Assembly (NCBI GenBank): GCA_030411725.1
Contig: MU839829.1
Span: 1,178,001 to 1,242,000, forward strand
DNA length: 64,000 bases
Reading direction: 5' to 3'
Source of the DNA: Echria macrotheca
Lineage: Eukaryota; Ascomycota; Sordariomycetes; Sordariales; Schizotheciaceae
Shown: positions 31,406 through 44,200 of the stretch, piece after piece
Layout of the letters: every line of letters begins with the position of its first letter
Position numbering within the stretch: position 1 is the stretch's first letter
The notes under the pieces: generated by a model
Told to the model about the DNA's origin: nothing
What the model saw: only the letters and a program-made list of their open reading frames with translations
The model's database searches: none
Program-made: the position numbers and the translations under genes

Positions 31406-32955
31406 ATGCAGTCAATGCAGAAGTCGTTTGGCAGGCTCCTGCGAAAAGGGCCGGGAGATAATGCCAAGGTCTCTATGTTGTTGAATGAGTACGAGGATGC
31501 TGACAAGGTTCTCGCACAGGCAAAGCTTCCTCAACTGTTGACTCCGTGCTAGGCTCCTCGTGGCTAACAGTTTCCGCTTAGATTCTCGACAATTCGCGGC
31601 TATGGAGAGACAGTTGGGTAGCTCTTCTCCACAGCCAGTTCCAAATGGTCACAGAATATGAAGCCTTGTACGACCCCATCGTTGGTGCCAGCGACGGGCT
31701 CGGGCGGGACACGGCACCAACACCGCAGCTCTTACTCGAGAGGACGTTCAAACTGAAGGAAGAGTACGGCGACCTCAAGACGGAGCTGCTTGCGGAAGTT
31801 GCTGTCATCGAAGACAAAATTCTGAAGCCTGCGTCCGACGCCCGAGACTGTATCGCACCGATCCGCAAGACGATCAAAAAAAGAGAAAATAAACGGATTG
31901 ACTTTGAAAAAGTTCAAGAGAAGTCCATGAAGCTCCAGAGGAAGCCAGGCCGTAGTGTCAAGGAAGATGCGGCCCTGGCCAAGCTCGAGGATGAGATGTC
32001 TCGAGCGGCGGATGTAAGCTATTTGCGCCCTCGGCAATTTGGAAAGTAGCGCAGCTAACGGCTTTGACAGGAATTCGCCATTGCGGACGAACATCTTCGC
32101 GAGACATTGCCGCCCATTATCACGGCGTCGTTTAGCTTGATCCCGCCGCTAATTGCCAATGTGGTGCTGATCCAAAACAGACTTCTGGGTCTCTACTACA
32201 CAACTTTAAACACGTACTGTGAGCAGTACGGTTTCCCATCGCCTCCGCCTCCCATGTCAGACGTAGTAGCAACCTGGGAAGCTGCGTATAACTCGGCGAG
32301 GAAGCAAATCGAGTCGATCAGCATGATTGCCCGGGGCAAGGGCCTTCACCAACCTCTCAATCTGGATGCCGATCCCCGAAAGAACTCGGCATCCTCTCAA
32401 CCGCCTCGACGCTCGTCCTCGGGTCTCATACCCAGCTCAACCAGTGGCCCCCAGCCACGGACCATGCGTATTCCCTCGTCTGCGTCGCTCCGGGAACAAC
32501 CGCCCTCATCGGAGCCCGGGCCTCTGACCAGGCGGCCAGACTATCTCGCTCCAACCGACTTCACGACAGCCACAATCCTCGGAGGTGCTGCGGTGGATCG
32601 ATCGAGGAACGACATATCTCCGGGCCCGTCACCCAGCAGCTCCAAAGCCCGCGACTATTTCGAAAGCCGCGATCGCCCGTCTGCGTCCTCGAGTATTCGT
32701 GGCCGTTCGCCTGCAGGATATACGCCCACGGACACCGGGTTCGTCAAGAAAAAGCCGCCGCCGCCGCCACCGAAGCGCGCCGAGTGGGTCGTTGCTCTCT
32801 ATACTTTTACCGGGGAGGGACGCGGCGATCTTTCGTTCCAAGAAGGAGACCGGATCAAGGTGGTCAAGAAGACGGGCACGGATCAGGATTGGTGGGTAGG
32901 CGAGCTCAACGGCGTGCAGGGGACCTTTCCAGCAAACTATTGCAAGCAGGCGTAA
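31406..32955 (+). CDS. BAR-SH3 (amphiphysin/Rvs167-like) protein
   Basis: Membrane-curving adaptor linking endocytosis to actin. Exons 31406-31519, 31582-32013 and 32071-32955 give 476 aa. The BAR domain spans about 1-265 (coiled-coil rich: RLLRKGPGDNAKVSMLLNEYEDADKVLAQ, TEYEALYDPIVGASD, then IRKTIKKRENKRIDFEKVQEK). A Ser/Pro linker follows, ending in a poly-Pro stretch (KKPPPPPPK), and then a C-terminal SH3 domain (about 418-474) with ALYTF, GDLSF, DWWVGELNG and GTFPANY. The first intron appears to use a GC donor (CAG|GCAAAG) with a CTAAC branch and TTAG acceptor: this keeps DKVLAQ-ILDNS, whereas the nearest GT donor is poor and would delete VLAQ. It is a divergent member, not the classical Rvs161/Rvs167 ortholog. 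Confidence 0.88.
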
Positions 32956-33544
32956 TCTTTCTATTCTCTTAGGGGTACCTTGTCTTTTATATATACATAT
33001 GGCTCAAGAAGCGCAGTATGGGGGTTAGGACATGAGTTCACAGGTATGGGTTTAGAAACTGGCGACGGGACTTGAGAGAAAACAAAAGTCGGAGCGGCAT
33101 ATGGACAGGACAGGGGCGCATGTTTCCTGCTTGGCCAAAAGAGCACGGAGCAACACACAAAATTCTAGAAAGATGGCTTTTTCTTCTATTCTACTTGTTG
33201 CGCAAGAACACATAAAACTTGTCTAGCGTATGATGCAGCATAGCGAATGCGTCGGGACCAAGTAATAATTACTGCCGTTTCCCCCCTCATGTAATAGGAC
33301 CGTGACGTTTCTACCGAGGAAACCCCCAAACGCCTCGTCCCTTCTCATGTGCAAATGGCCATCGTTTCCAATGCGGGTATCATATTCGTATCTGCCCATA
33401 TGCCATAACCCATTCCAGCCCAAGACAAAGAAAATGAGGCCTCGAGAAAACATAGGAGGCGACAGCGGTATTTTCCAGGATCCGCCGAGATGCCCCCAAT
33501 TCAAGGCGACAGAGAGCATGTATGCCGAGCATTTCTTGTTTTCT
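32956..33544. other. convergent intergenic region
   Basis: 3' UTRs of the BAR-SH3 gene (+) and the following minus-strand gene. No gene seen. Confidence 0.45.
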
Positions 33545-35279
33545 CTACAAGGACATCGAGTGAATTGGTGATGATCGGGAGGTCTCAACGACTTGTTGTT
33601 CGAGCTGAGCAGCGACGGGCGCTGCAGTCCCGCCGCGGACGGCCAGATAGCTATCGCCTTCGAGTTCCAGGGACATGGGCGTCACGGGGCCGGGGCTGCC
33701 CAGGGGCGCTAGACGCGGGGACACTGGTTTATGGGTTTTGATCAGGGCTTCGCCGAGCTCGATGTGGTTGGGGAAAGGCCCGCCGCGGAGGAGGGTACGC
33801 GCATCTGCTGCTGCGGCGGCGGTTTTTTCTCTCGAGGTCCCCTTGCCCTTGCCGAGGAGCAGTTCATTGGCCGCCACGGTAGCTTGTGCGACCATGTCCC
33901 GTTGGTATTGCTGGAGCTTGCGCTTGACGTCGGAGCTGGTGCGGGCGTGTGAGGAGGAGGACTCGTGCTGCCGAAGTCTCGGGACCTGCGGTTCGGATCT
34001 CACGACGGCAGTTCCTGGGCCTGAGCCTGACCAGGGGCTGATGCGATCCCGGGCGGCGCGTTGTTGACCATACCGCTTTTCGTAATTGGAAGGGTAGTAC
34101 TTCCCGAGCGGTAGTGCGACGCCGTCGGGGACGCCCATGGGCAGATAGGACGACACCGGTGTGTGTGCGCTAGACATGGTGCCGGCGGGAGATGATGTTT
34201 CTGGGCCAGACACGGGCACGATGGGCGGCGCGGATGTTATCGACTCGGCCGCTCTCAGGGATTGGTGTTTCGCCTTCCGCGCATCGAGTTGGAAAGGATG
34301 TGACCGAAGCCTCTTGGTAGGGTCCTCGTGGTGAGGGAAGTATCCCCTACAGTTAGAGCAGGTTAGATTCTACAAAGCCCAACTGTAGGTGTTGTAGGGA
34401 GAGCGTACCCTTGGATATCCCCCCGAGCGGAGAGGGGCGATGGAGGGGTCTCTGCGGGTGCGCCTTCGAGCTCAACCTTTGGTTTCCGATATGTCGGGTG
34501 TTCAATTGGAATTGGGTTGCTGCGTATAGCTTCTGGAACAGCGGTTGCTACTTCTATGGACGGCGGAGTCAGCAAAATACAGTCCAGAACATCCGAGCAA
34601 TGCCCGAGATATCTGCTAAAGCCGCCAGGCCGTTGCACAGAGCGATGACGCAGTTGTTGCAGGGGTCTCCGGGAAGCGGGTGTGGCGGCGCATGGGGGGG
34701 CCTGAACCACGGTGCCACGGCACTGTGGCATCCCTATCCTTGGCATGGACCCCGCTTGAATCGATGCAGAGAACGGAATATAGAGTAAACCGTCTTCCCG
34801 CTGTGTCTTTTCTTGGGGGTAAGGCAGCCATTCCGCTTCGGAGGTACAACCCGCGTCTCTAGTGCACGCGCTCCGAGCCGCTAGGCCAGGAAGGGGGGAC
34901 TTACGGCCGTCATACTATGACGCCGTTGCAGATTTTAGAGTGCTAGGGAGTTGACGACGACATCGAAGTCGGCAACATCTTGTTCTCTGCCGTCCATGGT
35001 TCAGGTTGAAACGAGCAAAACAAATTCCAACTCACGTTTTCCAAGGAGAAGTCTCTCTTGGGCTGTCGGGGTCGCGCCATGTAGGGGTGGCCGTGATAAC
35101 GGCGGCTGCTCGGTCGAGGGTGTGTTGTCGGTGGAAAACGCAAACGGACCGTCCATATCGTCTTCAGAGGCGATCGAGACGTCGGAAGAATTTGAATGCG
35201 TCCGATGTTGCACACCTGGCCGCAAGGATTTGGCAGGTGTGAAACCTGCCCGTTTAAAGACGCCCCCAAACCCAGCCAT
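33545..35279 (-). CDS. hypothetical fungal protein, Pro/Ser-rich
   Basis: Not recognised. A model open throughout uses exons 35279-35036, 34880-34409 and 34346-33545 (505 aa). Starts MAGFGGVFKRAGFTPAKSLR; the middle contains YIPFSASIQAG and IPIEHPTYRKPKVELEG; the third exon opens with GGYFPHHEDPTKRLRSHPFQLDARKAKHQSLRAAES and later has a basic helix (SSDVKRKLQQYQRDMVAQATVAANELLLGKGKG). No signal peptide, membrane segment or catalytic motif is seen. The GYFPHHEDP block and the ordered splice phases suggest a conserved gene. The first intron (155 bp) is the least certain junction: part of it is also protein-like but carries stops. Confidence 0.55.
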
Positions 35280-37653
35280 GTTGAAAGCTATGGTATCTTC
35301 GAACGACGAGAGGATTCGGGAAGCTTTTGTCCAAGTGGCCGTCTGGTTTGGCATCGAAAGAGAAGCTGTTATCGCGAAATCATGTCAGCCATATGAAGGG
35401 TACCAAAGATAATGCAAGATCGCTCCTGTTGTGTGTGGCGAGATTGCAACTGCACTCAGCGGATCCAGATGGCGTCGCTCAAGGATAAGAAAGATATCGA
35501 GTCCATGCGCCAAGTCTCCTGAGTAGGGTCTGCGCACCTACCCAGGACCAAAGAGACTGTTCTCGCCACGGAAATAGTTTCGAAGTGTCTTCGTCACCGG
35601 CTCGTGGTGTCCGCGGACTCTCGTGCAAGAAGTGTAAGAACAACGGGACGTGACGACATACCACGCGCGGCCGGGGTGGCTCCGGTGCCTTCGCCGAATC
35701 CGCACCTCGAAGAGTCTTTTCGAGTGCTGTTGAACAACACCGATTCCTCCGTGTCGGTGGAGGCGTCGTTTTGTGAAAACCGAGAGAGGCGCAGCGGGTT
35801 GGGATTGCGCGATCCGTCCGTCGATCCCCCGGTGCCGACCCGTCTAGTCCGGCCGTGCAGTCGATGGATTCACCGCACCTCCCTCCACAATATTCTGCAG
35901 AGAGAGGCTCTGTTGGCAAAGATATGTAAGCTCCTCCCGAGTAGTATCAAAGTCGACCCGGGTGAAAGCGCGGTTCGATTCAGGAAGGAGCAGTGACCAC
36001 AAGTATTTAACGGCAGTACGGGACTCGAGCAAATAATACCCGCTGAGCCGCACTTTGACAAGACCGTTCCACGAGGAAGCACCGGCAGCTCGAGGAATCT
36101 AAGAAAATCCCCGTACGCGGCGAGATACGTGTGCGGGGTGGATGAGGCATCTCGAGGTGAAAACCAAAGTCGGCTCCGGCAGTCTCAAGCCGGGGACTCG
36201 AGAGACATAACTCCGCGCCATGGGACAGTCCGTGACCCCTGATAGCCTCTCTTCCCTGGCTGAGACCCTCCACTCCACTCGCTTGCACTGTAGATACCCT
36301 GGCGCCAAGCTGATCAACGTCCTGCAGCACAACCCTTCTGGTTTCCTGAAGGGGGTGCGGGAAGGTCCCTGTGCCGATTTTCCCTGGGCTGGCGGGCCTG
36401 TCTGCCCGTCTCCGACCCTCTCAAAAACAGGTCGCCGCGGTGGGCTGGTCTCACATGAATAATAATGCGACGACGCGTCTTGCTGGGGAAGAGGGTGCCT
36501 CGCAGCAAGCGTGATAAGCACTGCTGAGAGGTGACGGAGTGCGGCAACCTGCCGAGAGGCTGTGTTTCTGACCATTGGAGAAGCCTCATCCTCTACGCTA
36601 GATCGTCGGGTCCCGCAGACCCGACGCCGGAGACAGCCACACCACGCGAGATTCCCTGGCGGCGCATGCATAGAGAACGGCTGGGAAGAATGGTATTCGC
36701 TGCAGATTCCGATCATGTCCAGTTGAAGTGCAAAGTGGGGCCCACGACCGGCCAAGACAAGCGCCGCAAATCCTTCGGGGTGGCGGATGGGTCGCTTTTT
36801 GCCTTGCTGTGTTCGCTCCAACGAAGGGTTCTCTTGCTGATCGCTGCACGACTCGTACGACATGCGGTAATGCGGGAATCGTTCAAACTTTTAGCTGGCT
36901 GCAGTATGGATACCCCCTAGGGATAGAAGGTCGAAAATCCTATGGTTAGGTACCTCCTGTTTCCGATCCCGGATGGCGGCATCAGCCAGTGTTTGTCAAA
37001 TGCCGTTTATCAATCTGGGTTGGTCTTGATGACCCGACAGGACCATTGCCTTTGATCTTCGGCCGCTTGCCTGCCGATCTGCCTACCAATAGCTCAAGCA
37101 TTATGGAACTGAGGTGCTGCTCGTGGCATCGACTCTTCCTCATAGGCGCATGGAATTCCTACAGCTACCGAGTTATCAACCCCTTTCCTTTACACTTCCA
37201 GAGCCTCATCAAGCTGAAGAGAGTCTCTGGTGAGTTGTGCTATGACGTCATTTCCAGGTGATCCTGAACAGCGCGAGAGGTCTTGTTAGAGACCTACCGA
37301 GTAAAACCAAAAATACACGCTGGTCGCGAGCCAAAAATTGCATCCCAGCTGGGATATTACAGCATCAGCTAGGTACGAAACGGCCGAGGCGCGGTTTTCT
37401 GTAACTTCAAGGGTCACCGGCTCCGAATACCCAGGCGCACCGAAGACTGGGGCGCGGCGCCCGCCGACACAAACGGTATGATAGGAACCTTATTCCCAAG
37501 CTTGTATCCCACAGCATCTCGCATTAATTGTATGTAAAGGGTATCTCTGCATAATTCGCATCTGACGCGTTTCGTATCGCCGCCATTATCCATTCATGAA
37601 CGTATTAGGCCCCCCTCCGTATCCACCTTGACGATTTATATCACCATCATTTC
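35280..37653. other. intergenic region
   Basis: About 2.4 kb upstream of the hypothetical gene and downstream of the MARVEL-like gene. The longest ORF (36099-36863, minus, 254 codons) has no recognisable composition or motif. Nothing is called. Confidence 0.4.
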
Positions 37654-38235
37654 CTAAACCTTGGCTCGGCCAGTGAACCGGGTGCGCCGCTCCCTGTGAG
37701 TCCACCAGTAAACAAAGTATCCGATCGTCGCAATCAACCACAGAAGAGCGTTGGCCAAGACAACCCACACAGCGTTCTTCATACGCTGGATATCGCCGTT
37801 GCCTTCCGGATTCTCATTGATGTACATCTGCGCCGCCCGCAAGTATTAGCCAGGATGCAAAGATAGACCCGAGTGAGACGTACCTTTCCGAAGACGCCAA
37901 AGAGGGCGATCCACAGGATGAACAGGATGAGATTCCAAGCCCAGACGAGAGCGAAGCGGAGGAAGAAGGGGATGAAGTAGAGAAGCGCGGTTATTGCCGA
38001 GAGACCTCCGATGACTTCGGCGTAGACCTGCGTCGGTTAGCCAAATCATAGATCAAAGCGCAGAGCGAGCAAAGAGGAAGCGGCGTACCCATTTTCCATC
38101 GGCATACTTGCCAGCTTGGTGAGCCCGGCTCAGCTCGACGCCATAGAGACCGCAGACGGTAACTGCCAACACGAACTGGCCAAAGTGGAGTATGCAGAAT
38201 AAGATGTAAGCAAACGATATGCTCCCGAACGCCAT
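37654..38235 (-). CDS. MARVEL-like four-helix membrane protein
   Basis: Small integral membrane protein, 154 aa. Exons 38235-38089, 38027-37884 and 37827-37654 join in phase with 61- and 56-bp introns. Four hydrophobic helices can be seen: ISFAYILFCILHFGQFVLAVTVCGLYG (with SRAHQAG after it), VIGGLSAITALLYFIPFF, the adjacent WNLILFILWIALFGVFG, and AVWVVLANALLWLIATIGYFVYWW. The Arg/Lys-rich C-terminal tail (THRERRTRFTGRAKV) is probably cytosolic. Such proteins are numerous in ascomycetes and are usually annotated MARVEL domain proteins; a role in membrane organisation is family-level knowledge only. Confidence 0.85.
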
Positions 38236-41200
38236 CTTGATCGTGTGTCGCGCGCGGCTTGACGTCGCTGTCGTCGAGGCTCTCGGGGTGGTATTTCGAA
38301 ACTGCAGCGATAAACGACGGGAATGCGACTGGCAGCGGCCTGATGTTAAATGATAGCGGCCGAGAGTGGACCAAGTGTCGGACTCCTTAAGTAGAAAAAA
38401 AACTCGTTTTAGCACGCGCAGCCAAGAGTGAGCTGTGGGGTTCTCTCCGCAGCAGCGATGAATTAGAAGCTGATGAGGAAATCGAGTCGGCTGAAACTTG
38501 CGGAGAACGGACACAACAAGACGACGGGCTAGCAGCTATCCGGGAGCGCGTGGTGTGATATACCGTTTGAGGAATGACGTAGTGGGCTGCCACTGCATCA
38601 CGAACGGTTTAATTACCGTGGTACTACAGTGCAATGCCCGCAGCGAATGGCTGTTAGCGGGGTACCTAGTCAAGGAGCATTTATTGAAGGGCTCAAGCGG
38701 GCGGAAAACGCTGTCCGTCGAACACTTGAAGACTGAAGTAAGACTTTTTCATGTTTTTCAAGGACTTTAGAGATGATTATATCCTTGAATATGTTGCGAA
38801 AATGCGTGTCGATGCCGGAGTTCTTGTCATTCTACCTAGGACTGATGCTCTGACTGAAATGGAAGGCACAAGTACCAAGCGCGCAATCACCCAGGCATTG
38901 GAGTGTGCCCCACATGCAGGAATTACCACCACAGCCGAAAGTTTAATTCGTCTACGGATCACCACTCAACAACACTGTTCACCGATTGGCGATATTACTG
39001 TTGCGTCTGGAGTACTTCGTCCTCGGAATCCCCCATGACGAACAAGAGGTACACTCCGACATGGATGGCCAGCATCATCCGGCGACAGGCCTACCTACCA
39101 CATCTGTGGGCCAATTCATGCTTTTAACAAAAGGCAAGAAGTCTGGTTCATTCGATAAGTGCGTCACTGACATTGATTGTCAGCTAGTTGGTTTTTAGGT
39201 ACCCGTTTATTTTGTCATCGCAAGGTGTGGTTCGATTGTCTTATTCAATCTGCCACGTACCGGCCACACAAGTTCTCCCGTCATGGTCTCGGGATAGGCC
39301 AGAAATGATGGATTCACATCATGTGCCCCACTGTTTCATGCACTTCGCGACGGCAGCTTCCCCTCAAAACGACAGCAGAGGATCGGGTTTCATCAGAGCC
39401 CAACTTTCTGTGAGGCGGTCGATGTCAAGCGTATTATTCACAGTTCGACGACTGCGGGAAACAATAAGATGTCTGACCGATGGCCACCGAGTGGCGGCTT
39501 TCTTTCCACTTCCCTTCTCTCCACTGTCTCGTTTACAAGCAAACCTAATCTCGAAAGACCGGGTCTCATTGCCCTGGAACGAAACCTGAGTTATTAGCGT
39601 AGCTCGTCCCAGACTGAGATGCTCAGCTCACCTAACACAGGCGTCAGCGGTCCGCCACAGCGGTGTGATCTGGCCTTATCGGTTACCAGCTACCGAATAT
39701 CATGTCCGAATTGGTATCGACAGCCTCGGGTTCTTGGCCTTCCTTTCGCTGCGGTCGCGGTACCGTGTCCAATTCCTTTTGGCGGACCGGATTCCATTCG
39801 CCGGGCGCAATGAAAGGAGCTGCCGATGATCAGCTCTCAGCCCTGAGATGTTGCTGTGTGCTTCGTCGGACACACTTCTGATAAACACGCCGCAATCATG
39901 GAGCGACTCTCCCACCACTTGGGTCTTTTCTTTCTTTAATTCCTGTATTCTATCAACAAGGGATGCCTCCTTACCTTTGTCACCGGAGTCCATGAGTTTA
40001 AACGGGCCGTTTTCTTCACCGCGATCCCTAAATAGGATACCTCCCATCTTCCATCTTCAAATTCTGCCCACTCGTGTGTTATGACACTATGCTCATGGGG
40101 CATTCACTATCCAATGGGAGACGGATACGTAAAATCCGGGCACACAATGGTGAGGCCGGAGGCTGCCTTAATGAGGCTGAAGTAACGATATTCGACGGCG
40201 TCTGAACCAGACCGGTCCCTTCATAAACCCCCTGTCTGTTGGTAACTAGAGTTTTTTAAAATCAGTGAGACTTCGTCCACGTAAGTCTCTCACTTTTAAA
40301 ACTGAAGTCGAGTCCTATCGCTGACATGTTGCAGATACTTGGGAATGATGCAGCACGCTTGAACGGAGCCTTGAGGCTGATCCACCATGGCAGCCTGAGC
40401 TAGCAACAACCCAGATTGCCTCATCAAGCTTCAGAATTCCGAGGAAAGAGAACGAGATCCACAAAGCTATCACCTCGACATTCAATCCCGCCCGTTAGGT
40501 GTGCTGAGAATACCGAACTACCTGACCATCAACCCCCGAACCGAGAAATCCCGACGCCAAACGAATAGGAGATGCAAACACAGCCTCCGCTATTTCTCCA
40601 AGATCCGGGAAAAGACCCCAAATTCCGCCCGGAATTGCAGATGGAACATGAACAGCATCAGATAAGCCGCGATGTGGTACATACAGTCGCGTGACTGAAG
40701 CCATATGCGGGTTATCACGGCTTGCACGGGCACCGGCCAGTCATCAACGACATCAAGTGCGGGGTGTCTGGCCTTGCTGGGCATCAGCCAACATCACTGC
40801 TTTGGATATTCCAGGGAGGAAAATTCCAAAAGGGAACAATAAGTATTTTATCTATATTACCAAATGTATTTTCCGCTTACATCGGTGCTGGAGACGTTTC
40901 ACTAACAAACAATGTTAGACTTACTCTACCCGTGTGTCTCGATGAGACTTGACATCTCAGCCCCTATTGGCAGCTACGTACTCTGCCCTATGGCTCTGCC
41001 ACACCGAATACACTGTCGAGACAGCGCGTTGCGACTCATATTGTCAAATATGCCTTCCGCATCTCACAGTGGGGTACGACACGGCATGCCCGCTGCCCGG
41101 CCATGGAGTCGTCGCCCCGGGGCGAGAGGCTTAGTCCCGGGCACCGCTTAGGCGCTACCAGCCCTGATAATACAGCATTCAGGGTGCACATGACTCCGGA

Positions 41201-44200
41201 CGGGCTATGTCAACTTAGGAGAGCACGGCACTCGGTGGGCAGACTTTGGCTGGCCACTCGAACCTCGAAGGACTCAGAACCGTCAGTTTGTCGGTGAGTC
41301 CGCGATCTGCGATCCCATTCGCGCCTCGAAACCCCTATGACGCTGCGCCAACTATGATGCTCTTTGGCATGTTCACCAGGGCACGAATGACAGGCACAAT
41401 TACGCCTTGTGACGAGATCTCAGCCCCTGAGCAAAGAAGAGCTCCACTGGCCGCTCCATCACTACTGGCCAGGCTCTTTCCACTTTCCGTCTCCGGCGGT
41501 CAAATTACACCAAACCCAGGCAAATATGCTGCTATTGGCAAACTCACGGTCTTTCCGGAGGAGGAGAATGCCTCGTTTCTTTGGCCAGTCTCCGTTTGTG
41601 CTGCGGTTCTCACCGGGACTAGTCTTACGGATTGCTCGATCTGTGTTCCAGAGATGTCACTCTGAATGGGAGATAAATAAGGGTCCGAAAACCCTTCAGA
41701 GATCGCAATGAGACCATCTCTACTCGCAGCTTCATCAAGCATACCTCTGAGTTGGATATATTCCGCGATAATTGGAGCTTCGAACCCCCGATTTGCCAAT
41801 ATCTCTCGAATCAAGGCGCCACATCGACATCATGCCTAGAAGGGAGGCCGTAAGTTACCCGCAACGCAGTTAGGGCCTCGACTGACGACCGACATAGGTT
41901 CCACACGTGGAGATAGTAACCTGGACATGTGTAAGGAAGCCAACGACCACTATGTTCAGATTACTGACTCTGGGCAGTGCCAGTGCGGCGTGGAGAACAC
42001 CGAGGCCAGCAACCCATCGTGCGTTAGCTGCAGCCACCCGCAAGACAGTTACTGCCAGAGGACTAGCTCTTGGGTCCCGGCATCAAAGTGAGGTGTATAC
42101 CTTGCATTGGTAGTTGCCGCCCCCAAAGCACTTCCGGGCGACAGGACGATTCCCATACCCGCCAAGATCTTGCTTGGGGCACAACAGATTTCGCATCCGA
42201 ACGCATGGCACGAACTGGACCACGTTAATATTTCCTCCCGCGGGTGAAGGGTTGGCGTATTTGGTTGGGCTGGATTAGAGGATTTGGAGTATAGGTCATG
42301 ACGGGTCTGTTTTTTTGGAGTTGGAGGAGAATGACAAGTTCGGCACGGTCTTTTTTGGTGTTGAGACAGAGCTAGGAGGCAGCCTGGCGCTCTCATTTTA
42401 TGATTCCCATCCCATTCCCCATTTCCCTCCTCACCATGCATGGCCGTCAGGCATCAGCATTTCTGTGTTTTTTGAGCCTCAATTATGCTCTTCTTCCCGC
42501 ACATCCCTCACCGCCTGTCCCCGTTTTTCTATGTTTTCAGCCTTTCTTAGGTAGCTGTTTTCCTCGAGAATCCCACATTACACACATCACACGGAATTTT
42601 TCTGCTTTTTATGGTTTAGCGCGTCTAGGCGGCTCTCAACGCGGAGGACACCACCATTTTTGGATAACGTCAAACAAAAGTCCTCCCATCTCAACCTTGC
42701 ACGACTTTGGTCCGCCGTCACCTCTCTGTCGCGGCAGAGTACAGAAAACCAGGAAAACCAGGAAAACACTCCCGCGAGCTCCACAGATCTTGCCGTGGTA
42801 CCTGCACCATATCGCGATCTTGTGTGGTGATGCAAGAGCCGTTCGGAGTACCGAAATAATCTCCGTCAACAAACCTACCTTCCCAGCTGAGATGCTTGCT
42901 GTACACAGTTTTACCTCAAGCGCGGGATTCCCATCACGAAGACTCAAGGCTCGCAGAGCAGAGAGAGCCCAATATTACTTACTCTTCGGCACAGCCGAGA
43001 ATGACGCAGTCGGCGGCTGGCATCAAGATGAGGAGCCGGAAATGGACAAGATCTTCCCTGGACCCGCGAGGCTCTCTCTCCAATGTGAGGTTAACCACCA
43101 ACGGGGGGTCACGGAGGAGATGGAGGAGAAGGTGTGTCACGGAGGATACCTTACACATGCGCGTGCTAACTTTTGCCACCGAGCCTTGTGTGTCCTCCGT
43201 ATCGTCTCTTACCTAGGTAGGTAGGCTGCTAGATGGTACCTTGATTATTCTCTTTGGCGCCGTGTCAGGATTTGTTTGTTCTTGCTTCCGGGGCGGATGG
43301 CAGGGCATTTTCGTGAGATTTTGGTGGGAACAGAGTTACAGGAAAGACACCCGCCTTGCGCGAGAGAAGAGAGAGGTGAGAAATTCCGTACGCTACTTGC
43401 CTCACAGGACGGGTCCTTTTGTATTTCACCCCTCCACCTGGGACAAGGCGGTTGGATCGCGGCCCATGGACTGACTTACTACGTATATGCTTGCCTCGAC
43501 GCCCAGAAAGGCTCGATGACGTCGACAACCCCAACAGGCCGGCCAGTCCTGTCCTTGTCCTTCTCACCGCCAGGAGAAGGGTCCGAATATTGTATTGTTT
43601 TAGGCAACTAGAACTAGACAAGGCATCTGGTAATTGGGGGAAGCTGAGTGGTTGTGCGGAAGTTTCATTTCTCAACGATTCGACGAGAGGCATGGTTGTT
43701 GCATTTTCGCCCCATCCGAAATCAGGCGACCACGGGCGAGCCGAACAAGGCGTCCAGGACTAGACTAATTCGCAGGCGGCACTTTCACCGAGATTTGTTC
43801 TGCTTCTTTGCCTTTTCCCCCTTCTCTTCCTGTCTCTCTTTCTGCTTTTTTTTTTCATGGCTCGATCTAGTCGATACAGCTTTCGCGTGTGTGTAACAAG
43901 ACGTTACCCATCCTGAGAAGTGGGGCTTCGCCAACTCACAGTCTCATACGTTGAGGCCGGGACACAGCCACGCCCACACGTGCAGCTCTGGGGCTGCCAA
44001 CGATCGACGAATAATGACCAGATATCGTTGTATCAGGTGATGCTTAACTTGCGGCTCTTCGGCGATAAAGTAGGCGTGTGGGTACGGTAGTGTGGTGCAG
44101 AAAATGCTGATCAACCTGCTCTCGCAAACGGAAAGTTCCCAAGCTGGTGGTGCGCGGGCAATGCCGAGACATGGGGAAGGAGCATCCTGTGGTAGACCTC

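Noticed and set aside
34905..34984. Possible extra exon (QDVADFDVVVNSLAL...) in the hypothetical gene at 33.5-35.3 kb, containing TAA
   Set aside because: Protein-like at first sight, but it has an in-frame stop and its phase does not fit the following exon, whereas skipping it gives a fully open 505-aa model.
35970..36015. Possible third copy of the 4.7/6.5-kb repeat
   Set aside because: Only one 11-13 base match and a loose TATTTA downstream at the wrong spacing; too little to call.
36099..36863. Minus-strand ORF of 254 codons
   Set aside because: No recognisable motif, overlapping ORFs on the other strand, and random-looking composition.
42400..43224. Plus-strand ORF of 274 codons
   Set aside because: Longest ORF of the gene-poor region, but its composition and lack of domains, hydrophobic pattern or splice context do not support a protein.
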